64,000 bases of DNA from Carnobacterium mobile DSM 4848 (GCF_000744825.1 NZ_JQMR01000001.1:2155501-2219500), one strand, 5' to 3'; counted from the first letter of the stretch, positions 51,775 through 60,380 are shown. Notes: a model not told the origin generated them from the letters alone. Translations and numbers: made by a program.

Positions 51775-52260
51775 ATGGAAAAAATTCAAGCACACAATGA
51801 AGCGGAAACAAAAAACATTGCAGCTAAACTAGCAACTTTATTGGTCCCAGGAGATCTGATTTTATTAGAGGGAGATTTAGGTGCTGGAAAAACGACCTTT
51901 ACTAAAGGATTGGCAGTTGGGCTGGGGATAAAACGTGTCATTAAAAGTCCCACTTATACGATTATTCGTGAGTACTTAGACGGCAGATTGCCATTATACC
52001 ATATGGATGTTTACCGTTTAGAAGAAACAGGCGGGACAGATTTAGGATTAGAGGAATATTTTGAAGGCGATGGTGTGTCAGTTGTAGAATGGGCTAAATT
52101 TATCCCAGAAGACTTACCGACCGAATACCTTCAAATCAAATTGCAGCCAATCGGAGAAGAGCTAGCAGAACGAGAAATCACATTTACAGCAACAGGCCCA
52201 CATTATGCGGAATTAATACATCGCTTTAATGAAATTTCAGCTGAAAAAGAGGGGGAATAA
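51775..52260 (+). CDS. tsaE: tRNA threonylcarbamoyladenosine biosynthesis ATPase TsaE
   Basis: A 161-residue P-loop ATPase of the TsaBDE complex that makes t6A37 in ANN-decoding tRNAs. Walker A is GDLGAGKTT (33-41), then the switch SPTYTIIREY and Walker B-like HMDVYRLE, and VVEWAKFIPE near the C-terminus. ATG 51775 follows RBS AGAGGGGAAA; an upstream in-frame ATG at 51739 precedes that RBS. One base separates its stop from the next gene, so the GNAT gene is co-translated. tsaB and tsaD are not nearby. Confidence 0.94.
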   Translation: MEKIQAHNEAETKNIAAKLATLLVPGDLILLEGDLGAGKTTFTKGLAVGLGIKRVIKSPTYTIIREYLDGRLPLYHMDVYRLEETGGTDLGLEEYFEGDGVSVVEWAKFIPEDLPTEYLQIKLQPIGEELAEREITFTATGPHYAELIHRFNEISAEKEGE

Positions 52261-52261
52261 A

Positions 52262-52798
52262 ATGTCAGAAAAAGAAGCTGTTGCTATTACCATCCGTACT
52301 GCACTACCGAGCGACGCGGCGGGTGTACTAGACCATATCCGTCAAACTTCTTTGGAGACTGGTTTTATGACAGTTGGTGCTGAAGGCCCAGGGATTACCC
52401 CTGAAGAAGAAAAACGTCACCTTGAAAACATTGACGAATCTGAGAATAACTTTTTATTATTAGCATTAGATGACGAAATAATCATTGGCATGGCTTCTAT
52501 CAAAGGGAGTGCTAGTCCTAAGATCAAGCATATCGGAGAATTGGGTATTTCTATCTTAAAAGAGTATTGGGGTATGGGGTTAGGTACGTTGTTAGTAAAA
52601 GATTTGATTGAATGGGCCGAGTCTTCGCAAGTGATTAAGCGTTTGGAATTAACTGTTCAAAAACGGAATGAACGGGCAATTCACGTATACGAAAAGCTGG
52701 GTTTTGAACAAGAAGCTATCATGAAACGTGGGGTAAAAGATGACGGCGTATATCTTGATGTTTGTTTAATGAGTCGGTTAATAGGAGAAGCTGATTAA
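52262..52798 (+). CDS. GNAT-family N-acetyltransferase (RimI/RimL-like)
   Basis: A 178-residue acetyltransferase. The acetyl-CoA-binding motif is LGISILKEYWGMGLGTLLVKDLIEWA near 97-122 (with G-M-G-L-G-T), followed by VQKRNERAIHVYEKLGFEQEAIMKRGVK, typical of the RimJ/RimL/SpeG group. ATG 52262, one base after the tsaE stop, has RBS GAGGGGG at the end of that gene. Linkage with tsaE is common in Firmicutes. It may acetylate a protein N-terminus or a small molecule; unknown. A mobile repeat starts 60 bp downstream. Confidence 0.86.
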   Translation: MSEKEAVAITIRTALPSDAAGVLDHIRQTSLETGFMTVGAEGPGITPEEEKRHLENIDESENNFLLLALDDEIIIGMASIKGSASPKIKHIGELGISILKEYWGMGLGTLLVKDLIEWAESSQVIKRLELTVQKRNERAIHVYEKLGFEQEAIMKRGVKDDGVYLDVCLMSRLIGEAD

Positions 52799-52858
52799 CT
52801 AAAGAAGATAAGACAAAAGCAAATACGGTTCCTGTATGTAGCTTCCAATAAAAAAATA

Positions 52859-53110
52859 GGTTCTATTATTTTTAGTGTTGGTAAGAAGAATGAGTCTATT
52901 CCACAACTTAAAATTTTCGGAGGAATAGCGGCTCTTTGCAGCCATGTAAAGGATTCAATGCGAATTACGAAGCAGTTAGGCTTCGTTTGAGGCTTGAAAG
53001 GCTGGAGGCATGAAAGGCTCCAGTCGTTCCCATGGCTCTTGCAAGCAGACGCGTAAATTCCGGAGGAAATTTCATTATTAAGCATGACCAACACAATTCG
53101 ATAAAGAACC
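52859..53110. mobile_element. MITE-like 252-bp repeat, copy 2, with exact 8-bp target duplication
   Basis: Ends GGTTCT (52859-52864) / AGAACC (53105-53110) and GTGTTGGTAA (52875-52884) / TGACCAACAC (one mismatch) are inverted. AAAAAATA occurs immediately on both sides (52851-52858 and 53111-53118), an exact 8-bp target duplication. The site was the A-tract of the terminator at 53114. Length is equal to copy 1, with hairpins ACGAAGC/GCTTCGT and CTGGAG/CTCCAG and the long core stem kept; differences between copies fall largely in loops. No transposase is encoded. A 100-codon frame across the minus strand is not a gene (see rejected items). Confidence 0.9.
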
Positions 53111-53113
53111 AAA

Positions 53114-53153
53114 AAATAAAGCAGCGGGGAATAAAATCCCCGCTGCTTTATTT
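53114..53153. terminator. Bidirectional terminator between the tsaE unit and the exonuclease gene
   Basis: AAATAAAGCAGCGGGGA (53114-53130) pairs with TCCCCGCTGCTTTATTT (53137-53153). The repeat at 52859 has inserted in its A-tract. Confidence 0.93.
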
Positions 53154-53181
53154 AATAGCTTGAGCTTTTGTGTAACTAAAA

Positions 53182-53715
53182 CTAAACATGTTTAACCAGT
53201 TTTTTTAAGGGATCTGTCCCAAAATGATTTTCTAAATACAATAAAATTTCGGCACTTGCATTGCTGTCATCCAAAGCATGGTGGTGATTTTCCAATTTGA
53301 TTCCTAAATGATCGCAAACAGTGTTTAATTTATGATTAGGAAGTTCAGTAATCAGTTTGCGACTAGATTGAACAGTACAAAGGGTTTGAAAGTGAGGCTG
53401 CTCAATACCATAATAGTCCAGACTGCCTTGCAAAACTCCACGGTCAAACGGCAAATTATGAGCAACAATTAATTTATTTTCTTTAAAACAAGGTTTAATG
53501 TCTTCCCAGACGCGGGCAAAGTTTGGTGCATCAGCCACGTCATGTTCATGGATGCCATGGATCTGAATATTGCGCCAAAAAAATTCGGTTTCAGGTTTGA
53601 TCAAAGAATAATAATGGTCCACAATTTGGCTGTTTCGTACAATGGTTAACGCTACAGAACAAGCACTGTGCCGTTGGTGATTGGCTGTTTCAAAATCCAG
53701 TGCAACAAAATTCAT
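53182..53715 (-). CDS. DnaQ-family 3'-5' exonuclease (DEDDh)
   Basis: A 177-residue exonuclease resembling the epsilon proofreading domain. DEDDh residues: Asp7 and Glu9 in VALDFETAN, the middle Asp in VAHNLPFDRG near 94-103, and His/Asp in HHALDDSNAS near 150-159. It lacks helicase or polymerase fusions, so it is a stand-alone nuclease of the kind often annotated as 'DNA polymerase III epsilon subunit-like'. RBS GAGGAGGAAA. The precise DNA or RNA substrate is unknown. Confidence 0.9.
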   Translation of the reverse strand: MNFVALDFETANHQRHSACSVALTIVRNSQIVDHYYSLIKPETEFFWRNIQIHGIHEHDVADAPNFARVWEDIKPCFKENKLIVAHNLPFDRGVLQGSLDYYGIEQPHFQTLCTVQSSRKLITELPNHKLNTVCDHLGIKLENHHHALDDSNASAEILLYLENHFGTDPLKKLVKHV

Positions 53716-53873
53716 TTTTTTCCTCCTCGAACAAATATTCTGTTAACAGTATAGTCGCTTTTAACTCAAAAGGCTAATTTCCAGTTTAATTATAAGAAAA
53801 TTTTAAGAATTCATCCTTTTTTCTTGAAGCAAGTTTATTTTTTTTGCTGAATGTTTCTTTTTTAAAATAGCGC

Positions 53874-53904
53874 TTGACATGTAATGCATTACATACAGTA
53901 TAGT
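53874..53904 (+). promoter_or_regulatory. GH4 gene promoter with 16-bp palindromic operator
   Basis: TTGACA (53874-53879) abuts ATGTAATGCATTACAT (53879-53894), a perfect 16-bp palindrome filling the spacer. The -10 is TATAGT (53899-53904, 19-bp spacer) or CAGTAT (16-bp spacer). A repressor bound here would block transcription; the regulator is not identified. Confidence 0.75.
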
Positions 53905-53916
53905 CAAATCAGGAAA

Positions 53917-53930
53917 AGAAAGCGGTTTTA
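53917..53930 (+). promoter_or_regulatory. cre-like site downstream of the GH4 promoter
   Basis: AGAAAGCGGTTTTA matches the cre consensus TGWAANCGNTNWCA at all but two fixed positions. It would act as a CcpA roadblock. Confidence 0.45.
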
Positions 53931-53952
53931 AAAAGAAGGAGGACAATTACAT

Positions 53953-55350
53953 ATGTCGAAAGAAGCATTAAAAATCGTTACAATTGGTGGAGGTTCTAGT
54001 TATACACCGGAATTAATTGAAGGGTATATCAAGCGGAAAGATCAATTGCCAATCAAAGAAATCGTTTTGGTCGATATTGAAGCTGGTAAAGAAAAATTAG
54101 AAATTGTAGGTGAAATGGCAAAACGGATGGTCAAAGCAGCAGGACTCGATTGGAATGTTGAATTGACACTTGATCGTAGAGCAGCTTTAGAAGGAGCTGA
54201 CTTTGTCACTACGCAATTTCGAGTAGGTTTATTGGAAGCGCGAGTAAAAGATGAACGGATTCCATTGTCGCATGGTGTTTTAGGTCAAGAAACAAATGGA
54301 GCAGGAGGAATGTTTAAAGCGTTCCGCACGATTCCAGTTATTTTAGACATCATTGAAGACATGAAAGAAATTTGTCCAGACGCATGGTTGGTCAATTTTA
54401 CAAATCCTGCAGGGATGGTCACAGAAGCGGCAATCAAACACGGAGGTTGGAAGAAGACCGTTGGATTGTGTAATGTTCCAATTGGTCATTGCTCAGCAGC
54501 TTCGGAAAAGTTAGGCATACCAGAAGATGAGTTGTTCTTTAAATTTGCCGGGATCAATCATTTCCATTGGCATCGGGTGTGGGATAAAACAGGTAAAGAA
54601 AGAACCGCAGAATTGATTGATTTGATCTATGGACCTAATCAATCTGAAGACGACAACCATTTGAAGAACATTCACAGTGCTCCTTTCCATTATGAACAAA
54701 TCAAGGATTTAGGTTTGTTGCCTTGTGGTTACCATCGCTATTATTATATTGAAGATGAAATGCTGAAACATTCTATTGAAGAGTTTGAAAGAGGCGAAAC
54801 CAGAGCACAAGTGGTTAAAGAAACAGAATCACGTCTATTTGAACTATATAAAGATCCTAAATTAGACTATAAACCGGAAGAATTATCGCAACGTGGCGGT
54901 ACCCACTACAGTGACGCTGCTTGTGAAATCATTGCTTCTATTCAAAATGATAAACGGACAGATATGGTCGTTTCTACTGAAAATAACGGAACAATAACCG
55001 ACTTGCCTTATGATAGTATTGTAGAAGTTTCTGGTGCGGTAACAGGACATGGAGTAGAGCCGTATAACTGGGGAGCATGTCCTCCAGCAGCCAGAGGCAT
55101 GATTCAAAATATGAAAGCTATGGAAGAAACCACGATCCGAGCAGCTATTGATGGAGATTACGGTGCAGCACTGCAAGCCTTCACAATCAACCCATTAGTG
55201 CCAGGTGGAACAATGGCTAAAACATTGTTGGATGAATTGCTTTATGCACATAAAGACTATTTGCCGCAATTTGCTGAAAAAATAAAGGAAATTGAAAAAA
55301 ATCAACCTGAAACAGTGGAGTATGTAAATGAACTGATGAAAAGCAATTAG
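53953..55350 (+). CDS. licH: 6-phospho-beta-glucosidase, GH4 family
   Basis: A 465-residue NAD+- and Mn2+-dependent GH4 hydrolase that splits phosphorylated beta-glucosides such as cellobiose-6-phosphate by an oxidation-elimination path. Seen: the NAD-binding VTIGGGSSYTPE (9-20), NFTNPAGMVTEA near 155, the metal Cys in VGLCNVPIGH near 172 and the metal His in GINHFHWH near 201. The Pro-rich GGTHYSDAAC near 315 is typical. RBS AAGGAGGA. Monocistronic under a palindrome-regulated promoter. Alpha-specific GH4 enzymes are close; the context of GH1 and cellobiose EIIC favours the beta form. The symbol is by analogy. Confidence 0.85.
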   Translation: MSKEALKIVTIGGGSSYTPELIEGYIKRKDQLPIKEIVLVDIEAGKEKLEIVGEMAKRMVKAAGLDWNVELTLDRRAALEGADFVTTQFRVGLLEARVKDERIPLSHGVLGQETNGAGGMFKAFRTIPVILDIIEDMKEICPDAWLVNFTNPAGMVTEAAIKHGGWKKTVGLCNVPIGHCSAASEKLGIPEDELFFKFAGINHFHWHRVWDKTGKERTAELIDLIYGPNQSEDDNHLKNIHSAPFHYEQIKDLGLLPCGYHRYYYIEDEMLKHSIEEFERGETRAQVVKETESRLFELYKDPKLDYKPEELSQRGGTHYSDAACEIIASIQNDKRTDMVVSTENNGTITDLPYDSIVEVSGAVTGHGVEPYNWGACPPAARGMIQNMKAMEETTIRAAIDGDYGAALQAFTINPLVPGGTMAKTLLDELLYAHKDYLPQFAEKIKEIEKNQPETVEYVNELMKSN

Positions 55351-55421
55351 TTCAATGCACCTTTCTTGCATTTAAAGATAAAGTCGCTAAAAACTGGCGA
55401 TTCAGGAGAGTAAAAACCAAT

Positions 55422-55468
55422 AAAAAAAGGCAGCCTTGATTCGTTAATGAACCAAGGCTGCCTTTTTT
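55422..55468. terminator. Bidirectional terminator between the GH4 and ATPase genes
   Basis: AAAAAAGGCAGCCTTG (55423-55438) pairs with CAAGGCTGCCTTTTTT (55453-55468), with T-runs on both strands. Confidence 0.95.
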
Positions 55469-55474
55469 AGTTAA

Positions 55475-58105
55475 TTAATTTTTTCTGCGAACAATTACTT
55501 TAGTTACTTCCATTAAAACAACAGCACCAGCTGCTAATCCAGCAGCAATTCCCCATTGAGTTAAACCAAAATCAGTTGGAATAGCAAAAAATTCACGGAT
55601 TCCAGGGATAACAGTTAAGCCATATAAAGCAAAACAAAAGACAACGGCAAGAATAACATACAGATTCGAAAAGAAACCTGCGCCAATCGCTGTTTGTGAA
55701 TTAGAACGGGCTGGGAAAGTCTGTAAAGTCCGGGCAAGGATCAAGGTAGTAAAGGCCATTGCGATACTCATCTCATCCGAGTAGCCTAACCCGATAAATT
55801 GAGAAACAATAACAGCTGCACCAATCAGTATTCCACGATAAAGAACAGAAACAAGGGTCTGACCAGCAAAGATACCTTCATTTGGATCTCTTGGTTGACG
55901 AGCCATAACATCCGGTTCGCCTTTTTCCATTCCTAAAGCAATAGCAGGAACCGAGTCATTGACTAAGTTGATAAACAATAGTTGCAAAGCAGTGAAGGGG
56001 TTGACCCAATCCATAATCAATGCAGCGACAATTGCAATGATCGCACCCAGATTACCAGCAAATAAATAAGCGATCGCTTTTTTTATATTGTCATAAACAT
56101 TTCTTCCCACTTCAACAGCATTGATGATAGAAACAAAGTTATCATCCGTTAAGACCATAGCAGAAGCGTCTTTGGCTACATCTGTTCCACTTCCCATTGC
56201 AATACCGATATCTGCTTGTTTTAGAGCGGGAGCGTCATTTACCCCATCGCCCGTCATTGCAGAAACTTTATTTTTGTCTTGCCATGCCCGTACGATACGA
56301 ATTTTATTTTCTGGAGAAACACGAGCATAAACAGAAATTTTTTCTAATTTAGCATGTAATTCTTGTTCAGTTAAAGCATCTAATTCTTGACCAGTTAAAG
56401 CGATATCGCCTTCTTCAGCAATTCCAATGTCGCGTGCAATAGCTCGGGCAGTTGTTTTATGGTCACCTGTAATCATAACGGTTTTGATTCCAGCTTTTTT
56501 AGCTTCCTCAACAGCTCCGTAAACGGCCTCACGAGGAGGATCGATCATCGCCATAATTCCTACTAAAATCAAGTCGTTTTCATCTTCAAAATGAATCATT
56601 GAATCTTCAACTGGTTTATAAGCAAAAGCTAAGACTCGTAAAGCACGATCTGAGAACCCTTCGTTTTTATCTTGCATTTCTTTTAGACGTTCTTCTGTTA
56701 ATGGAAGGACTTCCCCATTGACCAGAACTTTATTACTGCGTCCGAAAACAACATCTGGACCACCTTTGGTCAGCATCAAACGTTGCCCGTCAATTAGGTG
56801 AACGGTTGACATCAGCTTACGGTCGGAATCAAAAGGCAATTCAGCTTCACGTGGATAACGTTCACGCAATTCAGTGTAGGGCTGGTTGAGTTTGTTGCTG
56901 AAAGCCACCATTGCGACTTCAGTAGGGTCGCCCAGTTCTTGTCCGTCTTCGCTGATTGTAGAATCATTTGCTAAAACTGCAACTTGCATTAAACGCTGTT
57001 CATCAATCGTCCAATCAGCAGGCTGATCATTGAATACGCCAGATTGTCCATTTAATAAAAAGTAATCAACGATGGTCATTTTATTTTGTGTCAGAGTACC
57101 TGTTTTGTCTGTACAGATAACACTTGTAGCTCCTAAAGTTTCAACAGCCGGTAATTTCCGGATGATTGCATGTCGTTTAGCCATTTTATTGGTTCCCATT
57201 GAAAGAACGATTGTAACGATCGATTGTAACGCTTCAGGAATCGCAGCTACTGCAACAGCTACAGCAAACATAAAGGCATTCAACATATCTGTGCTAATAT
57301 TAGTTGAACCATCGAAATAAATCCGAGCCGCTTCAATGATAAAAATTAAGATCGATAAAATTAGAATCCCAATACCTAATTGCTTACTGAACTCATCTAG
57401 TTTCTTTTGCAGAGGAGTTTGTTTCGCCATTGCATTTTCAAGTAAATTGGCAACTTGGCCGATTTCAGTTTGGTTTCCTGTTTTAGTAACAACGAAAACA
57501 CCTCGTCCGTAAACAACAAGTGTACCGCTGTGGACCATATTAGACCGGTCTCCGATAGGAACCGTGTTTTTCAAAGCAGCTGTGTCTTTGTCGGCAGGAA
57601 CAGATTCTCCAGTCAACATTCCTTCGTCGACTTTCAACGAGCCCGCTTCAATCAGTCGCCCATCTGCAGGCACATAGTCTCCTGCATCTAAAATAACGAT
57701 ATCCCCAGGAACTAGTTCTTTAGCAGGAATAGTTATTTTTTCGCCGCTGCGAATCACTTTAGCCATGGGTGCTGACATGTTTTTTAAAGCATCTAAGGAT
57801 CCTTCAGCTTTTTTAGTTTGTACAACACTGACTACTGAATTAATCATCAAAACAGCAAAGATAATGATGGATTCAACGACAGATCCCATTAAAATTTGGA
57901 TGACTGCCACGATTAGTAAAACAATGACCATAGCATCTTTAAAGGTTTCAAGAAAAAGTTTCCAAATAGAATCTTTTTCTTTTGTTTGCAATTCATTGTA
58001 CCCGCTTTTTTCAAGCCGAGCTGCTATTTCAGTAGTTTGTAACCCATTTGGTGTACTGTTTAATTCAGATAAAACATTTTTTTGTTCTTTTTGATAAAAT
58101 TCCAA
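55475..58105 (-). CDS. P-type cation-transporting ATPase (Ca2+/Mn2+ export type, YoaB-like)
   Basis: About 876 residues, P2A type. The phosphorylation motif DKTGTLTQNKM has its Asp near 333; TGES lies near 165; the hinge GDGVNDAPALKQADIGIAMG near 610; the TM4 motif AIPEAL near 290 and TM6 NLVNDSVPAIALG near 690 carry ion-ligand residues as in SERCA-like pumps. About ten membrane helices. TTG 58105 is the likely start, 8 bp after AAGGAG; GTG 58114 sits directly on that RBS. Upstream lies a yybP-ykoY-type riboswitch, so Mn2+ probably induces the gene, as I recall for Lactococcus yoaB. This supports Mn2+ (or Ca2+) efflux. Confidence 0.92.
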   Translation of the reverse strand: MEFYQKEQKNVLSELNSTPNGLQTTEIAARLEKSGYNELQTKEKDSIWKLFLETFKDAMVIVLLIVAVIQILMGSVVESIIIFAVLMINSVVSVVQTKKAEGSLDALKNMSAPMAKVIRSGEKITIPAKELVPGDIVILDAGDYVPADGRLIEAGSLKVDEGMLTGESVPADKDTAALKNTVPIGDRSNMVHSGTLVVYGRGVFVVTKTGNQTEIGQVANLLENAMAKQTPLQKKLDEFSKQLGIGILILSILIFIIEAARIYFDGSTNISTDMLNAFMFAVAVAVAAIPEALQSIVTIVLSMGTNKMAKRHAIIRKLPAVETLGATSVICTDKTGTLTQNKMTIVDYFLLNGQSGVFNDQPADWTIDEQRLMQVAVLANDSTISEDGQELGDPTEVAMVAFSNKLNQPYTELRERYPREAELPFDSDRKLMSTVHLIDGQRLMLTKGGPDVVFGRSNKVLVNGEVLPLTEERLKEMQDKNEGFSDRALRVLAFAYKPVEDSMIHFEDENDLILVGIMAMIDPPREAVYGAVEEAKKAGIKTVMITGDHKTTARAIARDIGIAEEGDIALTGQELDALTEQELHAKLEKISVYARVSPENKIRIVRAWQDKNKVSAMTGDGVNDAPALKQADIGIAMGSGTDVAKDASAMVLTDDNFVSIINAVEVGRNVYDNIKKAIAYLFAGNLGAIIAIVAALIMDWVNPFTALQLLFINLVNDSVPAIALGMEKGEPDVMARQPRDPNEGIFAGQTLVSVLYRGILIGAAVIVSQFIGLGYSDEMSIAMAFTTLILARTLQTFPARSNSQTAIGAGFFSNLYVILAVVFCFALYGLTVIPGIREFFAIPTDFGLTQWGIAAGLAAGAVVLMEVTKVIVRRKN

Positions 58106-58347
58106 GCAAGACACTCCTTAATAGTATTTGAATAAGGGAAAGATTTTTAACATATAGATACTGGCATATCGGTTATGGTTTTACAAAAAACTTCTTGCTT
58201 AAGTAGGATCAAATTGTTCCGCAAATCTGAAAACGAGACAACTAGTCAACAAAACAAGGTGTAAAACTATTTTAAAAAACACACCAACAAATTGCATTTT
58301 TATACCGGTATGGAAATACCTCCTTTGATAGTTTTTAGAAAAACGAT

Positions 58348-58488
58348 AAAAAAAGAGACTTATGCAGAATTGCTTCTTTACAGAAACAATGTGCATAAGT
58401 CTCACAATTTAAGACAACACCAGTAAATTTTGCGAACTTACTTGTTGGTGATGTTGCCACAGCCGTTGCTGCCAGTTACTCCCTTATG
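58348..58488 (-). promoter_or_regulatory. yybP-ykoY-type (Mn2+) riboswitch with overlapping terminator, upstream of the P-type ATPase
   Basis: On the minus strand the aptamer starts CATAAGGGAGTAAC (58488-58475), has a GGCAGC-AACG-GCTGT hairpin and then GCAACATCACCAACA, and closes with GTGAGACTTATG (58394-58405). The conserved GGGAGTA and AACATC-CAACA strings and the closing P1 (CATAAG/CTTATG) match the family as I recall it. The 3' P1 strand also starts the terminator: GAGACTTATGC (58403-58393) pairs with GCATAAGTCTC (58365-58355), followed by seven T's (58354-58348). Ligand-stabilised P1 would prevent the terminator, giving a switch that turns expression on. Confidence 0.82.
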
Positions 58489-58525
58489 TATGAAAATGGC
58501 TAACCTGTCGTTTTTCTTCTTACAC

Positions 58526-58554
58526 AGTATATAATCTCTTAATAAATAAAGCAA
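58526..58554 (-). promoter_or_regulatory. Promoter of the riboswitch-ATPase transcript
   Basis: Minus-strand TTGCTT (58549-58554) and TATACT (58526-58531), 17-bp spacer, placing the start about 30 bp before the aptamer. Confidence 0.7.
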
Positions 58555-58617
58555 TAGAAAGTCTATTTTTTTATTTATTTCTAAAATTAAATTTATGGAA
58601 GAAAAGAAAGGTAGCGG

Positions 58618-58646
58618 TTGTATTCGTTACCAATTAAATGTATACT
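58618..58646 (+). promoter_or_regulatory. Promoter of the GH1 gene
   Basis: TTGTAT (58618-58623) and TATACT (58641-58646), 17-bp spacer. GTATAGACAA (58661-58670), just downstream, resembles a HutC/GntR-type half-operator and may bind the regulator at 61948. Confidence 0.6.
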
Positions 58647-58702
58647 TATTTTGTTGTAATGTATAGACAATTAAAGAGAGCAACGAAAAGGAGTGCGTTT
58701 GT

Positions 58703-60097
58703 ATGAAATATCAATTCCCTGAGAACTTTTGGTGGGGTTCTGCTGCCAGCGGCCCACAAACAGAAGGGATAGTTGAAGGCGATCATAAAGGACAAAACAT
58801 TTGGGACTACTGGTATGAACAAGAACCGACTAAATTCTTCAATCAAGTAGGGCCAGCAAAAACATCACGTTTTTATGAAAAATACAAAGAAGATATTCAA
58901 CTAATGAAAGAAACAGGACACAATAGTTTCCGTACTTCCATTCAATGGAGCCGGTTATTCCCTGAAGGTACGGGTGAAGTCAATCAAACAGCTGTTGATT
59001 TCTATAATAACGTTATTGATGAGTTACTTGCTAATGGGATAGAACCTTTTATGAATTTATACCATTTTGATATGCCGATGGGTTTGCAAGAAAAAGGCGG
59101 CTGGTTAAGCCGTGAAACAGTAGAGTCTTATGTTCATTTTGCTAAGACTTGTTTTGAATTGTTTGGCGACCGTGTAAAAAAATGGTTTACACATAACGAA
59201 CCCATTGTACCAGTTGAAGGCGGTTATCTCTATCAATTCCATTATCCTTTAGAAGTGAATCTGAAAAAAGCGGTTCAGGTTGGTTACCATGAAGCGTTAG
59301 CCAGTGCAAAAGCTATCAAAGCTTATCATGAAATGAATCTTAAAGGAGAAATTGGGATTATTTTGAACTTAACGCCAAGCTATCCGCGTGATGAAAACAA
59401 TCCGGAAGATGTTAAAGCGGCTGCAATCGCCGATACGTTCTTTAACCGTTCGTTCCTAGATTCTGCTGTAAAAGGCGAGTTTCCACAAGATTTAGTAGAC
59501 TTGTTACGTGAAATTGATCATCTTCCTGAAATGGAACCTGAAGATTTGACAATCATTAAAGAAAATACCGTCGATTTATTAGGGGTAAATTATTACCAGC
59601 CAAGACGGATCAAAGCAAAAGAATCAACCGATAAACTTGCTGAAGGCCCAATGCCGGACGATTACTTTGATAACTACATTATGCCAGGTCGTAAAATGAA
59701 TCCTTACCGCGGATGGGAAATTTACGAAAAAGGAATTTACGATATTTTAACGAATTTAAGAGAAAATTATGGCAATATCCGTTGTTTCATCTCTGAAAAT
59801 GGAATGGGTGTTGAAGGCGAAGAAGCTTATATCAACGCAGACGGTTCGATTGAAGATGATTACCGGATTGAATTTGTTAAAGATCATTTAGTTTATGTGC
59901 ATCAAGCTATTCAAGAAGGAAGCAATGTTCAAGGCTATCACATGTGGACTTGTATGGATAACTGGTCATGGATGAATGCATATAAAAACCGCTATGGATT
60001 TATTGCGGTTGATTTAGAACAAGAAGGAAAACGGACAATTAAGAAGAGCGGTCGCTGGTTTAAAGAAATGACTAGTCAAAATGGTTTTAATGAATAA
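58703..60097 (+). CDS. 6-phospho-beta-glucosidase, GH1 family
   Basis: A 464-residue cytosolic GH1 enzyme cleaving phosphorylated beta-glucosides from PTS uptake. The acid/base is Glu166 in FTHNEP and the nucleophile Glu365 in ISENGMG. N-terminal FPENFWWGSAASGPQTEG and the IQWSRLFPEG block are family hallmarks. C-terminal residues suited to phosphate binding (KNRYGFIAVD region) favour a 6-phospho substrate. RBS AAGGAG precedes the ATG. It is followed by a terminator and then the EIIC gene, so they are separately transcribed. A second, unrelated enzyme of the same specificity class (GH4) lies at 53953. Confidence 0.92.
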   Translation: MKYQFPENFWWGSAASGPQTEGIVEGDHKGQNIWDYWYEQEPTKFFNQVGPAKTSRFYEKYKEDIQLMKETGHNSFRTSIQWSRLFPEGTGEVNQTAVDFYNNVIDELLANGIEPFMNLYHFDMPMGLQEKGGWLSRETVESYVHFAKTCFELFGDRVKKWFTHNEPIVPVEGGYLYQFHYPLEVNLKKAVQVGYHEALASAKAIKAYHEMNLKGEIGIILNLTPSYPRDENNPEDVKAAAIADTFFNRSFLDSAVKGEFPQDLVDLLREIDHLPEMEPEDLTIIKENTVDLLGVNYYQPRRIKAKESTDKLAEGPMPDDYFDNYIMPGRKMNPYRGWEIYEKGIYDILTNLRENYGNIRCFISENGMGVEGEEAYINADGSIEDDYRIEFVKDHLVYVHQAIQEGSNVQGYHMWTCMDNWSWMNAYKNRYGFIAVDLEQEGKRTIKKSGRWFKEMTSQNGFNE

Positions 60098-60192
60098 AAA
60101 TTTGTACTTAAAGCAATCAAACTTTAGCGTCTGCCAATATTTGAGTTCTCTCCATTTTTTAGGTAAGAGAATAAAGAAATGCAGTCGCTATC

Positions 60193-60237
60193 AAAAGGGT
60201 ACATTCTGAGCAGAGCTCGTTTGTATCCTTTTTTTTT
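60193..60237 (+). terminator. Terminator after the GH1 gene
   Basis: AAAAGGGTACA (60193-60203) pairs with TGTATCCTTTT (60222-60232), one G-T pair, with inner GAGC/GCTC, then nine T's in all. Confidence 0.9.
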
Positions 60238-60338
60238 GTACAAGAACCTTACTAAATAACCACAAGAAATCAGGAGCTAGAAGTAATCATATAAAGTGTG
60301 TCTCTTCTTTATTTTTAAAAAGAAAAGTTTTATTTATT

Positions 60339-60360
60339 AAAAGACTAGACATGTTAAGAT
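60339..60360 (+). promoter_or_regulatory. Probable promoter and operator of the EIIC gene
   Basis: A -10-like TAAGAT (60355-60360) has only a weak AT-rich -35. AAAAGACTAGACATGT (60339-60354) matches 13 of 16 bases of the palindrome upstream of the GntR gene (61885-61900), so it may be a site for that regulator. Confidence 0.45.
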
Positions 60361-60380
60361 AAAAGTGTTAAACTTCTAGT

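Noticed and set aside
52795-53112. Minus-strand frame of about 103-105 codons across repeat copies 1 and 2 (also 16795-17106)
   Set aside because: The frame is open in both copies, but most of the base differences between them change the amino acid, it lacks an RBS, and it simply spans the mobile repeat. It would be an over-prediction.
58608-58624. Possible cre site near the GH1 promoter (GTAGCGGTTG)
   Set aside because: Too many mismatches to the consensus, unlike the sites at 19206 and 60381.
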